From Eubacteriales bacterium (GTDB taxonomy: Bacteria > Bacillota_A > Clostridia > Christensenellales > Aristaeellaceae), in NCBI GenBank assembly GCA_029974855.1, contig JARKQO010000596.1:1-21858 (forward strand): a DNA stretch of 21,858 nt, in the 5' to 3' direction. Every line of letters starts with the position of its first letter. Position 1 is the first letter of the stretch. The notes under the pieces were generated by a model that did no database searches, was not told the origin of the DNA, and was given only the letters and a program-made list of their open reading frames with translations. Positions 1 to 8,198 of this stretch are shown here, one piece after another. A program made the position numbers and the translations under genes.

Positions 1-107
1 CCTTCATTATGGGGGAATCGGGCATTCAAAGCAAGCACAATCTTTCGGTTCCAGGCGTAGTCTTTCATTGGCTTTATGCACCCACCGAAATTGACATCAT
101 CAGGTGA
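1..107 (+). CDS. 3' end of an unidentified gene (partial)
   Basis: The frame whose codons begin at base 3 is open for 34 codons from the window edge and stops with TGA at 105-107. The deduced tail ends in WLYAPTEIDIIR. Its stop overlaps the GTG at 104 that opens the next reading frame (GTGA overlap), an arrangement typical of translationally coupled genes in one operon. I do not recognise the family from this short tail. A second possibility is that this frame and the first 72 codons of the next frame were once one gene, now split by a frameshift. That it is coding at all is inferred only from the open frame and the stop/start overlap. Confidence 0.4.
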   Translation, partial: FIMGESGIQSKHNLSVPGVVFHWLYAPTEIDIIR

Positions 108-1846
108 TCATTGTGAATCATGCGTCGGGCAAGCTGGCAAACGCAATCCGCGAACGGGGCCTGGGGGAGATCGAATGCACGCCCTGGCGTGAAAGCATTC
201 GCCTTCAGGGCCTGGTGGACGGGTACGGGCAAAAAATCATGGCGGGCAAAATCGCCGCGAAGGCGGGTTACAAGGGCGTTATCAACGATATCGCGGCGCG
301 GGGGGTTGTGGAACCCCCCATGAGTGCGCCCCCGGCCAAGGACGCGTCCCTTCATAACAGGCAGGCGGATGTGCTGATCATCGGCGGAGGGGTGATCGGC
401 TGCGCCATCGCCCGGGAAATGGCAAAATACGCGGTTTCAGTGCTGCTGCTGGAAAAGGAATCGGACCTGGCCATGCATACCTCCTCCCGCAACGACGGCA
501 TGATCCATCCGGGCATCGCCTCAAAGCCGGGCACCCTGCGGGCCAGCTGCAATGTGCGGGGAAACGCCATGTATACGCGGCTCACCCAGGAACTGGACAT
601 CCCCTTCAGGCGCGTGGGGAATCTGATCCTGTATAGGAGCCCCACGCTCACTGTCCCGCTGGGCCTCTATTTCGGCACCAGGGCGCTGAAAATGGGCATT
701 GAAGGGCGGCGGCTGAGCAAGGCAAAGCTCTACGCCCTGGAGCCCGGGCTGATGGACGGCCTGGCGGGAGGTTATTGGTACCCCTCCACCGGCATCCTCT
801 GCCCCTATCAGCTCACGGTGGCTTTGGCGGAAAACGCCGTGGAAAACGGCGTGGAGGTGCGGCTGGAGACCGCCGCTTTGGGGATGGAGCTCTCCGGCGG
901 CGCGATCACGGGGGTCAGGACCAACCGGGGCACGGTACGGCCCCGCGTGGTCATCAACGCGGCGGGAGTGTTCGCCGACCAAGTGGCGGGCATGGCCGGG
1001 GACCGCTTTTTCTCCATCCACCCCCGCAAGGGCGAGGTGGTGATCCTGGATAAGAAAAAGGGGCATCTGCTCCATGCCTGCATGGGGGTGGTGGATGCGG
1101 CCATGCGCCATTCCGACACCAAGGGCGGCGGCGTCATCCCCACCATCGACGGCAACGTGCTGGTGGGACCGGACGCCTATGAGCAGCCCTTCCGGGAGGA
1201 TTTTTCCACCAACGCCGATCGCATCACAGCGGTGATGGAGAAGCACCTGCCCTTGGTCAAGGGCCTGTCCCCCGGGGATGTGATCACCTATTTTTCCGGG
1301 ATACGAGCCGCCACCTACGAGGAGGATTTCATCATCGAGCGCTCGGGCTTCGTGCGCAACCTCATCCACGCGGCGGGCATCCAGTCCCCGGGGCTTGCCA
1401 GCGCCCCCGCCATCGCGGAGGACATCGTCCGCCTCGCGGTCGCGGCCTTGGGCGAGAAAATGGAGGTCCGGGAGAACCCCGCCTTCAACCCCGTCAGGCG
1501 CAGCCGTCCCCGGCTTGCCAGCATGAGCTTTGAACAGAAGCAGGCGGCCATCCGGGAGAATCCGGACTACGGCGTCATCCTCTGCCGGTGCGAGGGCATC
1601 AGCAAGGGGGAGGTTATCGACGCCATCCGCTCCCCGGTGCCCGCCCTCAGCCTGGACGCGGTGAAGCGTCGGGTGCGCCCGGGGATGGGCCGCTGCCAGG
1701 GCGGGTTCTGCTCCCCCCAGGTGGCAAAGCTCATCGCCCGGGAGGCGGATGTGGAGCTGGAGGATGTGACCAAATGCGGGGGCGGTTCCCGCCTGCTGCT
1801 TGCCAAAACCCCGAAAGGAAGGCCCGGGAATGAAACAGCGGTATGA
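104..1846 (+). CDS. GlpA-like FAD-dependent oxidoreductase with C-terminal BFD-like [2Fe-2S] domain
   Basis: This is a DAO-fold FAD enzyme of the glycerol-3-phosphate dehydrogenase GlpA type, which oxidises glycerol 3-phosphate or a similar 2-hydroxy acid or polyol phosphate. The dinucleotide-binding motif IIGGGVIGCAIARE lies near residues 92-105. A BFD-like [2Fe-2S] domain at the C-terminus shows CRCEG followed by GMGRCQGGFC, the usual four-cysteine pattern of GlpA and HcnA-like subunits. The frame opens at GTG 104 (GTGA overlap with the upstream stop), giving 580 residues. ATG 320 (residue 73) is an alternative start that would give a normal GlpA N-terminus just before the Rossmann motif. 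The 72-residue extension is unrecognised. The stop overlaps the next gene by 17 bases, so the two are very likely co-translated subunits. No GlpC-type Fe-S membrane subunit follows; a DUF1667 gene takes its place. The substrate is not provable from sequence. Confidence 0.9.
   Translation: MIIVNHASGKLANAIRERGLGEIECTPWRESIRLQGLVDGYGQKIMAGKIAAKAGYKGVINDIAARGVVEPPMSAPPAKDASLHNRQADVLIIGGGVIGCAIAREMAKYAVSVLLLEKESDLAMHTSSRNDGMIHPGIASKPGTLRASCNVRGNAMYTRLTQELDIPFRRVGNLILYRSPTLTVPLGLYFGTRALKMGIEGRRLSKAKLYALEPGLMDGLAGGYWYPSTGILCPYQLTVALAENAVENGVEVRLETAALGMELSGGAITGVRTNRGTVRPRVVINAAGVFADQVAGMAGDRFFSIHPRKGEVVILDKKKGHLLHACMGVVDAAMRHSDTKGGGVIPTIDGNVLVGPDAYEQPFREDFSTNADRITAVMEKHLPLVKGLSPGDVITYFSGIRAATYEEDFIIERSGFVRNLIHAAGIQSPGLASAPAIAEDIVRLAVAALGEKMEVRENPAFNPVRRSRPRLASMSFEQKQAAIRENPDYGVILCRCEGISKGEVIDAIRSPVPALSLDAVKRRVRPGMGRCQGGFCSPQVAKLIAREADVELEDVTKCGGGSRLLLAKTPKGRPGNETAV
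300..319 (+). other. 8-bp GC hairpin abutting the internal ATG at 320
   Basis: GGGGGGTT (300-307) pairs perfectly with AACCCCCC (312-319) around the loop GTGG. It ends one base before ATG 320, the likely ancestral start of the GlpA-like domain. In mRNA it would occlude initiation there. It may instead be chance, because the region is very GC-rich. Function is unproven. Confidence 0.4.
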
Positions 1847-3071
1847 CGTGATCGTCCTGGGCGGGGGGCCCGCGGGGCTTGCGGCGGCCATCGGGGCCCA
1901 GGGGCAACAGGCGGAGGCCCTGGTGATCGAGCGGGAGGAGCGCATGGGCGGCATCCTCAAGCAATGCATCCACGACGGCTTCGGCGTGGTGAGCTTTGGG
2001 GAACGGCTCACAGGCCCCGAGTACGCGGGCCGCTACCTGAAGCAGTTCCATGCCCTGGGGATCGATTCCGTCACCTCTGCCTTTGCCCTGGGGGTGGAAA
2101 AAACCGGGGACGGCTTTCGCCTGGAGCTGCAAAGCGCCCGGGGTCTTCAGACCGTTTCGGCCACGGCCTTGGTGCTGGCCTGCGGATGCAGGGAACGAAC
2201 CCCCCGCCAGGCCTTTATCCACGGGGACCGTCCGGCGGGCGTCTTTACGGCGGGCACGGCCCAGTATTATGTCAATATCCTGGGGGGCATGCCCACCCGG
2301 GAGTGCGTGATTCTGGGCAGCGGGGATATCGGCCTCATCATGGCAAGGCGCTTGACCCTGGAAGGGGCCAAGGTGCTGGGGGTATACGAGATCAAGCCCG
2401 AGCCCTCGGGGCTGGCCCGCAACGTGGCCCAATGCCTGGAGGACTTTCACATCCCCCTCCACCTGTCCGCCACCGTGACCCGGGTATTCGGCCAAAAGCG
2501 CGTGGAGGCGGTGGAGGTCTGCCGTGTGGACCAGCAGCTCCGCCCCATGCCGGAGACCGCGCAGCGAATCCCCTGCGACGCGCTGATCCTCTCGGTGGGG
2601 CTCCTCCCGGAAATCGAGATGGCCCAGAGCCTGGGGGCGGAGATCGACCCGGCCACCAAGGGCCCCTGGGTGGACCAAAGCTTTATGACCAGCGTGGAAG
2701 GGGTGTTCTGCTGCGGCAACGGGCTGCATGTGCACGACCTTGTGGACGATGTTTCCCGGGGCGCGGAAATCGCCGGGTTAAGCGCCGCCGCCTACCGGGG
2801 CGGGGACGCCCGCAGGCTTCAGAAGGTGAGCTACGACCCCGGGGATTTCCTCTATGTGTCGCCCCAGTTTTACGATACCTCCGCAGGCGGGAGGTTCGCG
2901 TTCAGCTTCAGAAGCCGGAGGGACCGGAAAAGCCCGGTGGTATCCGTGGAAGCCGGCGGCAAAACCGTCCAAAGGAAAGCGTACCAACGGCTCGTTCCCT
3001 GCGAGATGGAGTGCCTGTCCGTGAACCTGCCGGAGGATGCGGCGCGGATCAGCGTCCGGATGGAGGGCTGA
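1830..3071 (+). CDS. NAD(P)/FAD-dependent oxidoreductase, GlpB/HcnB-like partner
   Basis: This 413-residue pyridine-nucleotide-disulfide-type flavoprotein lacks a redox-active CxxC. The start chosen is ATG 1830, preceded by AAAGGAAGG and followed at once by MKQRYDVIVLGGGPAG, with the FAD motif at residues 11-16. Other family marks are GGILKQCIHDGFG (about 50-62), a conserved ACGCRERTPRQ segment, a second Rossmann motif VILGSGDIG (about 165-173) for NAD(P), and CGNGLHVHDLVDDVS near residue 300, the usual FAD-contacting region. Proteins of this kind are encoded beside GlpA-like proteins and DUF1667 in Firmicutes, and probably pass electrons between the GlpA-like flavin and an NAD(P) or Fe-S carrier. 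The gene overlaps the preceding one by 17 bases and is followed 3 bases later by the DUF1667 gene. The complex is inferred from gene order. Confidence 0.88.
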   Translation: MKQRYDVIVLGGGPAGLAAAIGAQGQQAEALVIEREERMGGILKQCIHDGFGVVSFGERLTGPEYAGRYLKQFHALGIDSVTSAFALGVEKTGDGFRLELQSARGLQTVSATALVLACGCRERTPRQAFIHGDRPAGVFTAGTAQYYVNILGGMPTRECVILGSGDIGLIMARRLTLEGAKVLGVYEIKPEPSGLARNVAQCLEDFHIPLHLSATVTRVFGQKRVEAVEVCRVDQQLRPMPETAQRIPCDALILSVGLLPEIEMAQSLGAEIDPATKGPWVDQSFMTSVEGVFCCGNGLHVHDLVDDVSRGAEIAGLSAAAYRGGDARRLQKVSYDPGDFLYVSPQFYDTSAGGRFAFSFRSRRDRKSPVVSVEAGGKTVQRKAYQRLVPCEMECLSVNLPEDAARISVRMEG

Positions 3072-3074
3072 ATC

Positions 3075-3416
3075 ATGGAAGAACTCACCTGCATCGTCTG
3101 CCCCAACGGCTGTAAGCTCAGGGCCCTGGAGCAGAATGGGCGCGTCACCGTCACCGGCGCGCTGTGCCGGCGGGGCCAGGCCTTCGCCACCCAGGAGCTG
3201 ACCCGGCCCATGCGCAGCCTCACCACCACCGTGGCCACCGTGTTTGCGGATACCCCCCGCCTGAGCGTCAGAACAAGGGGCGAGATTCCCAAGGGCAAGC
3301 TTCCGGAGGCCATGGCGCTGATCAATTGCGTATGCCTGGACCGCCGGGTCACCGCCGGAGAGGTGGTCCTGCGGGACCTGTTCGGCACGGACGTCATCGC
3401 CACGGCGGACCTGTGA
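3075..3416 (+). CDS. DUF1667 protein with CX2CX3CX17C cysteine set
   Basis: This 113-residue protein of the DUF1667 family begins MEELTCIVCPNGCKL. Cysteines at 6, 9, 13 and 31 follow the CxxCxxxC...C arrangement of [4Fe-4S] ligands in the N-terminal part of molybdopterin oxidoreductases, so an electron-relay role is plausible but not shown. The second half has GEIPKGKLPEAM and a short conserved tail with little predicted secondary complexity. It starts 3 bases after the previous stop and sits with the GlpA-like and GlpB-like genes, the common context of the family. Here it may replace the Fe-S subunit GlpC of the E. coli anaerobic enzyme. A gap of 54 bases separates it from the kinase gene. 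Confidence 0.88.
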   Translation: MEELTCIVCPNGCKLRALEQNGRVTVTGALCRRGQAFATQELTRPMRSLTTTVATVFADTPRLSVRTRGEIPKGKLPEAMALINCVCLDRRVTAGEVVLRDLFGTDVIATADL

Positions 3417-3470
3417 TCCGGTTCCTTCCTTCGCAACGCCAACACAGCGCGAACACAAAGGAGGGCTTCC

Positions 3471-5030
3471 ATGATGGAACCTTTGGTATTGTCCATCGAT
3501 TGCGGAACCCAGAGCCTAAGGGCGATCCTCTTTACCAAAGACGGCGACACCCTGGCCCTGGAAAAGACGGCCTTTGAGCAGCCGTATTTCAGCAGCAAAG
3601 CGGGCTGGGCCGAGCAGCAGGCGGACGTCTACTACGGCGCGCTCTGCGCCACCGTGAACCGGCTGCGGGAATCGGCCGGAGATCGGTTTGCCCGGGTGGC
3701 GGCTGTGGCGGTGACCACCCAGCGGGATACCTCCGTGTTTCTGGATGGGGACGGCAAGCCCGTCCGCCCCTGTATCCTCTGGCTCGACCAGCGGGAAGCG
3801 GACCTGCGCATGAGCGACAGCTTTCCCAAGGCCGTCACGGCCGCCTGCGCCTGCGCGGGGGCGCTGCACACCTGCGAGCATGCCATGCGCAGGGCCCGGG
3901 CCCACTGGGTGCGCAAAAACGAGCCGGAGGTATGGGCAAGGACCCACAAGGTGGTGCTGCTCTCCTGCTATCTCAACTTCCTGCTGACAGGCCACTTGGC
4001 GGATTCCTCCGCCTCCCAGATCGGGTATATTCCCTTTGACGTGAAAAGGGCCGATTGGCGCAAAAAAGGCAGCCTCTACTACCGGCTGTTCGGGGTTTCC
4101 AGGAGCCACATGCCGGAGCTTGTGGGCCCCGGCGGCGCTTTGGGCAGAATCACCGCCATTGCCTCCGCCCAAACTGGGATTCCCCAAGGGCTTCCCGTGA
4201 TCGCCGCCGCCTCGGACAAGGGCTGTGAAACCTTGGGCAACGGCTGCCTCAGCGAGGATACCGCCTCCGTCAGCTTCGGCACCACCGCCACCGCGGAGGT
4301 CACCACCAACAAATACGTGGAGGTCCATCCCCTGGTCCCGCCCTTTCCCAGCGCCCTGGGCGGCTTTTACAACCCCGAATACGAGGTGTATAGAGGCTAT
4401 TGGCTTATCAGCTGGTTCAAAAAGGAGTTCGCCTCCCACGAGGTCCAGGAGGCAAGGCGCACGGGCCGGCACGCGGAGGACCTGCTGAACAGGGAGCTTT
4501 CCGGCGTCCCCGCCGGGGCGGGGGGGCTGATGATCCAGCCCTACTGGACCCCGGAGCTGATGGCAAAGGACGGCCGGGGGGCCATCATCGGCTTTAACGA
4601 CACCCACACCCGCCTCCACATCTACCGGGCCATCATCGAGGGCATCAACTTCGCTTTGATGGACGGGCTCCAGCGCATCGAGGAAAGGACAAAAACGCCC
4701 ATCGCCCGGGTGGTGGTGGCTGGGGGCGGCTCCCAAAGCGGCGAAATCTGCCAGATTGCCGCCGATATGTTCGGCAGGCCGGTACACAGGGTGCAGACCC
4801 ATGAAACCTCCGGGCTAGGGGCGGCGATCCTGGGCTTTACGGGAATCGGCCAGTTCCCCACCATACAGGACGCCGTGAAGGCCATGGTGCACCGCAGGGA
4901 CGTTTTTTCGCCGGACACGAAAAAGAGCGCCGTCTACCGGAGGCTTTACAGCGAGGTATACCAAAACATGTTCCCGGCGCTGAAGAACATCTACAAAACC
5001 AGCAGGCGAATCCTGGAGGAGGCGGAATGA
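3471..5030 (+). CDS. FGGY-family carbohydrate kinase
   Basis: ATP-dependent kinase of the FGGY family (glycerol, xylulose, ribulose and related kinases), 519 residues, the normal family length. Visible marks are the phosphate-1 motif IDCGTQSLRA (9-18), GWAEQQ (45-50), TTQRDTS (82-88, in the place of the glycerol-kinase NQRET sugar-binding motif), the catalytic base in ASDKGCETLG (D249), SFGTTAT (268-274), and the adenosine motif VAGGGSQSGE (416-425). Aspartate in place of the glycerol-kinase glutamate after R85 argues against calling it GlpK outright. The substrate is unknown. AAAGGAGG ends about 7 bases before ATG 3471; ATG 3474 is also possible. The stop overlaps the next start (ATGATG around 5027-5030), showing translational coupling with the AGPS-like oxidase. 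In E. coli an FGGY kinase (ygcE) also lies near an AGPS-like oxidase (ygcU), recalled from memory. Confidence 0.92.
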   Translation: MMEPLVLSIDCGTQSLRAILFTKDGDTLALEKTAFEQPYFSSKAGWAEQQADVYYGALCATVNRLRESAGDRFARVAAVAVTTQRDTSVFLDGDGKPVRPCILWLDQREADLRMSDSFPKAVTAACACAGALHTCEHAMRRARAHWVRKNEPEVWARTHKVVLLSCYLNFLLTGHLADSSASQIGYIPFDVKRADWRKKGSLYYRLFGVSRSHMPELVGPGGALGRITAIASAQTGIPQGLPVIAAASDKGCETLGNGCLSEDTASVSFGTTATAEVTTNKYVEVHPLVPPFPSALGGFYNPEYEVYRGYWLISWFKKEFASHEVQEARRTGRHAEDLLNRELSGVPAGAGGLMIQPYWTPELMAKDGRGAIIGFNDTHTRLHIYRAIIEGINFALMDGLQRIEERTKTPIARVVVAGGGSQSGEICQIAADMFGRPVHRVQTHETSGLGAAILGFTGIGQFPTIQDAVKAMVHRRDVFSPDTKKSAVYRRLYSEVYQNMFPALKNIYKTSRRILEEAE

Positions 5031-6763
5031 TGGCTAAGAAGCGGAAAGAATTCGTACCGGAATGGTATCACCAGGAAGCGCCGGAAAAATCCTACCGCGC
5101 CATCCTGAAATGGGGGGACCCCAAGGCGTTCAAAGCGCCCAGCAAAAACCTTTACAAGCTGATGAAAAAGACCTTCCAGCTGGACGACAGCCGCTTTCAG
5201 GAAAGGCGCAAAATGGGGCTGGAGGCGGTGGACTTCGACGCCCCGGTCAACTTGAACCCCGAGCATCTGGCGGCGTTTCGGGCCATGGTGGGGGAGGAAA
5301 ACGTTAAGACCGATTCCTTCACCCGCCTGCAGGTAGCCTACGGCAAGACCATGATCGACGTCATGCGCCTCAGGGAGCACATCGTGGAAAACCTGCCCGA
5401 CGTGGTGCTCTATCCCAGGGATAAAAACGATATCGAAAGAATCGTCGCCTATTGCCATGAGTTCGGGATTCCCCTCTGCGTCTACGGGGGCGGCTCCTCC
5501 GTGACCCGGGGGCTGGAGAACGTCCAGGGCGGCGTGAAGCTGGATTTGCGGGTCCACTTCCACAAGGTCGTCTCCTTCAGCGAGCGGATGCAGACCATCA
5601 CCGTGGAATCCGGTATCAGCGGACCCGAGCTGGAAAAGGTGCTGAACGACGCCGAAAGATCGCTGGGGGCCAGCAGGGCCTATACCTGCGGGCATTTTCC
5701 CCAGAGCTTTGAATATTCCTGCGTGGGGGGCTGGGTGGTCACCCGGGGCGCGGGGCAGAACTCCACCTACTACGGCAAGATCGAGGACATTGTCTTAAGC
5801 CAGGAATACGCCACCCCGGTGGGTATTATCAAAAGCGACATGTGCCCCGCCAACGCCACCGGCCCCTCCATCGACCAGATCATGATGGGCAGCGAGGGAA
5901 CCTACGGCGTGCTGACCCACGTCACCTTGCGGGTGTTCAAATATATGCCCGAAAACCGCAACCGCTTCAGCTTTGTGTTCAAGCGCTGGGAGGATGGGGT
6001 CAACGCCGCCCGGGAGGTGATGCAGGGGGAATTCGGCTTCCCCTCGGTGTTCCGCCTGTCTGACCCGGAGGAGACCTCCATCGCCATGCACCTGTACGGC
6101 GTGGCGGGCACCCCCATCGACAAGGCCCTGGACCTGCGGGGCTACAGGGACGGGGAGCGCTGCCTGATGCTGGGGTTCACCGAGGGGGAAAAGCACTTCT
6201 CCAAAAACGTGTACCGGCAAATCCGCAAAATCTGCAAGCGGTACGGGGCCATGTACACCACGGGGTACGTCTGCGAAAGATGGGAGCACGGCCGCTTTAC
6301 CGATCCCTACATGCGGGAGGACATGAGCGATTACGGCATCATGATGGATACTTTGGAATGCTCCGTGAACTGGGACAACTTCATGGAGGTGTACGAGAAT
6401 GTGCGCAGGGAGTGCAAAAGCCGGCCCAACACCATCCACATGACCCACATGTCCCATTTTTACCCCCAGGGCGTCAACCTCTACTTCATCTACATCGCTT
6501 TGATCGACGAGATACAGCCCTACCTGGAGTACCAATCCATGATCATGGACAACATGCAGAAATACGGGGCCGTCATGAGCCATCACCACGGCATCGGCAA
6601 AATGACCGCCCCCTGGCTGGAGGCCCAGATCGGCCACAACGAGATGGAGGTCTACCGGGCCCTGAAGCGCCACTTCGATCCCAAGGGCATCCTGAACCCC
6701 GGCGGCACCTTGGGCCTGGACCTTCCCCCCCAGGAGCGGGTCGATCTGCTGCGCAAAACCTGA
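5027..6763 (+). CDS. FAD-binding oxidase of the alkyl-dihydroxyacetonephosphate synthase (AGPS) family
   Basis: This vanillyl-alcohol-oxidase-fold flavoprotein of 578 residues closely resembles AGPS, which exchanges the acyl chain of acyl-DHAP for a fatty alcohol to make ether lipids. The FAD PP-loop domain holds LYPRDKNDIERIV (128-140) and YGGGSSVTRG (153-162). FEYSCVGGWVVTRGAGQNST (228-247) and MGSEGTYGVLT (287-297) match the second FAD-binding part. FPSVFRLSD carries R343, aligned with an active-site Arg of mammalian AGPS; LYFIYIA (485-491) supplies the Tyr segment; SHHHGIGK (518-525) is the His triplet of the AGPS active site. These assignments rest on remembered alignments. Bacterial relatives such as E. 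coli YgcU sit in polyol catabolic clusters, so plain oxidation of a phosphorylated polyol is the main alternative. It overlaps the kinase stop by 4 bases. No peroxisomal or membrane signal is seen. Confidence 0.88.
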   Translation: MMAKKRKEFVPEWYHQEAPEKSYRAILKWGDPKAFKAPSKNLYKLMKKTFQLDDSRFQERRKMGLEAVDFDAPVNLNPEHLAAFRAMVGEENVKTDSFTRLQVAYGKTMIDVMRLREHIVENLPDVVLYPRDKNDIERIVAYCHEFGIPLCVYGGGSSVTRGLENVQGGVKLDLRVHFHKVVSFSERMQTITVESGISGPELEKVLNDAERSLGASRAYTCGHFPQSFEYSCVGGWVVTRGAGQNSTYYGKIEDIVLSQEYATPVGIIKSDMCPANATGPSIDQIMMGSEGTYGVLTHVTLRVFKYMPENRNRFSFVFKRWEDGVNAAREVMQGEFGFPSVFRLSDPEETSIAMHLYGVAGTPIDKALDLRGYRDGERCLMLGFTEGEKHFSKNVYRQIRKICKRYGAMYTTGYVCERWEHGRFTDPYMREDMSDYGIMMDTLECSVNWDNFMEVYENVRRECKSRPNTIHMTHMSHFYPQGVNLYFIYIALIDEIQPYLEYQSMIMDNMQKYGAVMSHHHGIGKMTAPWLEAQIGHNEMEVYRALKRHFDPKGILNPGGTLGLDLPPQERVDLLRKT

Positions 6764-6809
6764 AGCCCTGCCCGTATGCACAAAAGAACCGGTCAGAAAG
6801 GAGCCGCCT

Positions 6810-8198
6810 ATGGCAAAGACCCTGGTCTATGTCCGAAGGCTCAACGCGGGGCATCAGAAGGAAAGCATGACAAAGTTCCTGCCGCTGGGGGACCAGGTGG
6901 TCTCCGAGCTCAGGCGCTGCGTCAGGGAGATCTTCGACCTGGCGGGGGGCGCGGCGCTGCTCAAATCCAGCGGCGATGTATACATCAAGCCAAACGGCAT
7001 CGACGCCAGGCCCTATTGCTATGTGCGGCCGGAGCTGGTGGAGGCCGTGATACGCTACTGGTTTGAAAAGGGGGCCAGGCGCGTCTATCTGTTTGAGAAC
7101 TCCACCCAAAGCAACTTTACCCGGCTCATCTTCCACACGGTGGGATATGCGCGGATCTGCCGCGAAACGGGCGCAAAGCCGGTCTATCTGGACGAGGAAA
7201 GGCGCGTCAGGTGCACCTTCGGGGACGGGGAGGAAAGCTACGCCTCCGGTACCTTTGAGATGCCCAAAATGGTCAAGGAGAAGCTGATGGACCGCAGGGA
7301 GGAAAACCTGTACATCAACCTCCCCAAGCTCAAAACCCACTCCATGTCGGGGGTGACCCTGGGCATCAAAAACCAATGGGCCTTCCCCAGGCAAAACGAC
7401 CGCCGAAGCGACCATAACCACCTGCTGGCCTCCAAGCTGACGGATGTGTTGGCCCATGTGCGGCCGGACTTTACTTTGATCGAGGGGGTGGAGGGCACCA
7501 TCTACGGCCACTATCCCCCCACGGCCCTGGCGGATGCCTGCGTCCTGCCCTTTATGATGCTCATCGGCAGCGCCAACGTGCTGGCCGCCGATATGGTGGG
7601 GGCCAGGGTGTTCGGGCTTGAGCCCCGGGAGGTGGACCATTTGAGGATCGCCGCGGAACGGGGCCTGGGGGACGGCGTGCGCTCTCTGGAGGATATCCAC
7701 ATCGACGGCGACCTTTCCCGCTTTACCCGGAAGTATCCCACGGACCTCTACCCCATCTTCCCCAATGACGTCACCGTGGTGATGGGCCAAAAGCGCTGCT
7801 GCAGGCAGGGCTGCCGGAACAACCCGCTCTCGCTGCTGCAGGTGATGTATCTGGATCATCAGGGCGCGGGCGGCTGGGACCTGGTGATGGGGGAGGGCCA
7901 TGACCCGGCCGTCATCGACAAGCTCAAGGGCCCGGTGCTGATCGCGGGCCACTGCGCCATCCGGGAGGTAGGCGAAAGGCTGGTAAAGCGCCTGGGCAAA
8001 GCGAAGGTCTATCAAAGCGGCTACTGCAACGATCTTTCGGCCACCGCCTCGGCGATGTTCCATCTGATGAAGGTGGACCCCCGGGACCTTGTGTTTGTGC
8101 CGGATGCGCGGGCGGCGTGGCTGCTGCTGCTGGCGAAGCTGCACGGCTCCAAGGCCAACGTGCCCCCGGTGTGGGCGAAGCTGATCAAGACCGTGTAA
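6810..8198 (+). CDS. DUF362 domain protein
   Basis: This 462-residue DUF362-family protein has the family core: IKPNG (59-63), INLPKLKTH (169-177) and GIKNQWAFP (185-193), then the conserved acidic LIEGVEGT (223-230). Some DUF362 proteins carry a ferredoxin domain; this one does not, but it has a cysteine cluster KRCCRQGC (C330, C331, C335) plus C382 that could bind a metal or cluster. The family's reaction is not established. AAAGGAG sits 6-7 bases before ATG 6810, and 46 bases separate it from the AGPS-like gene, so it closes the operon. Its presence with flavin and Fe-S proteins hints at a redox or low-potential electron role, but that is inference. No signal peptide or membrane segment is visible. 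Confidence 0.85.
   Translation: MAKTLVYVRRLNAGHQKESMTKFLPLGDQVVSELRRCVREIFDLAGGAALLKSSGDVYIKPNGIDARPYCYVRPELVEAVIRYWFEKGARRVYLFENSTQSNFTRLIFHTVGYARICRETGAKPVYLDEERRVRCTFGDGEESYASGTFEMPKMVKEKLMDRREENLYINLPKLKTHSMSGVTLGIKNQWAFPRQNDRRSDHNHLLASKLTDVLAHVRPDFTLIEGVEGTIYGHYPPTALADACVLPFMMLIGSANVLAADMVGARVFGLEPREVDHLRIAAERGLGDGVRSLEDIHIDGDLSRFTRKYPTDLYPIFPNDVTVVMGQKRCCRQGCRNNPLSLLQVMYLDHQGAGGWDLVMGEGHDPAVIDKLKGPVLIAGHCAIREVGERLVKRLGKAKVYQSGYCNDLSATASAMFHLMKVDPRDLVFVPDARAAWLLLLAKLHGSKANVPPVWAKLIKTV

Noticed and set aside
521..2011. Long minus-strand open frame of 496 codons opposite the GlpA-like and GlpB-like genes
   Set aside because: It is antisense to clear flavoprotein motifs, is low in hydrophobic order and rich in Gly, His, Pro and Arg, as expected for a GC-rich shadow frame.
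3516..4802. Minus-strand frame of 428 codons opposite the FGGY kinase
   Set aside because: Shadow of the kinase; no family motif and no ribosome binding site.
3471..5030. Naming the FGGY kinase glycerol kinase (GlpK)
   Set aside because: The glycerol-binding QRET motif reads QRDT and other family positions differ, so the substrate is left open.
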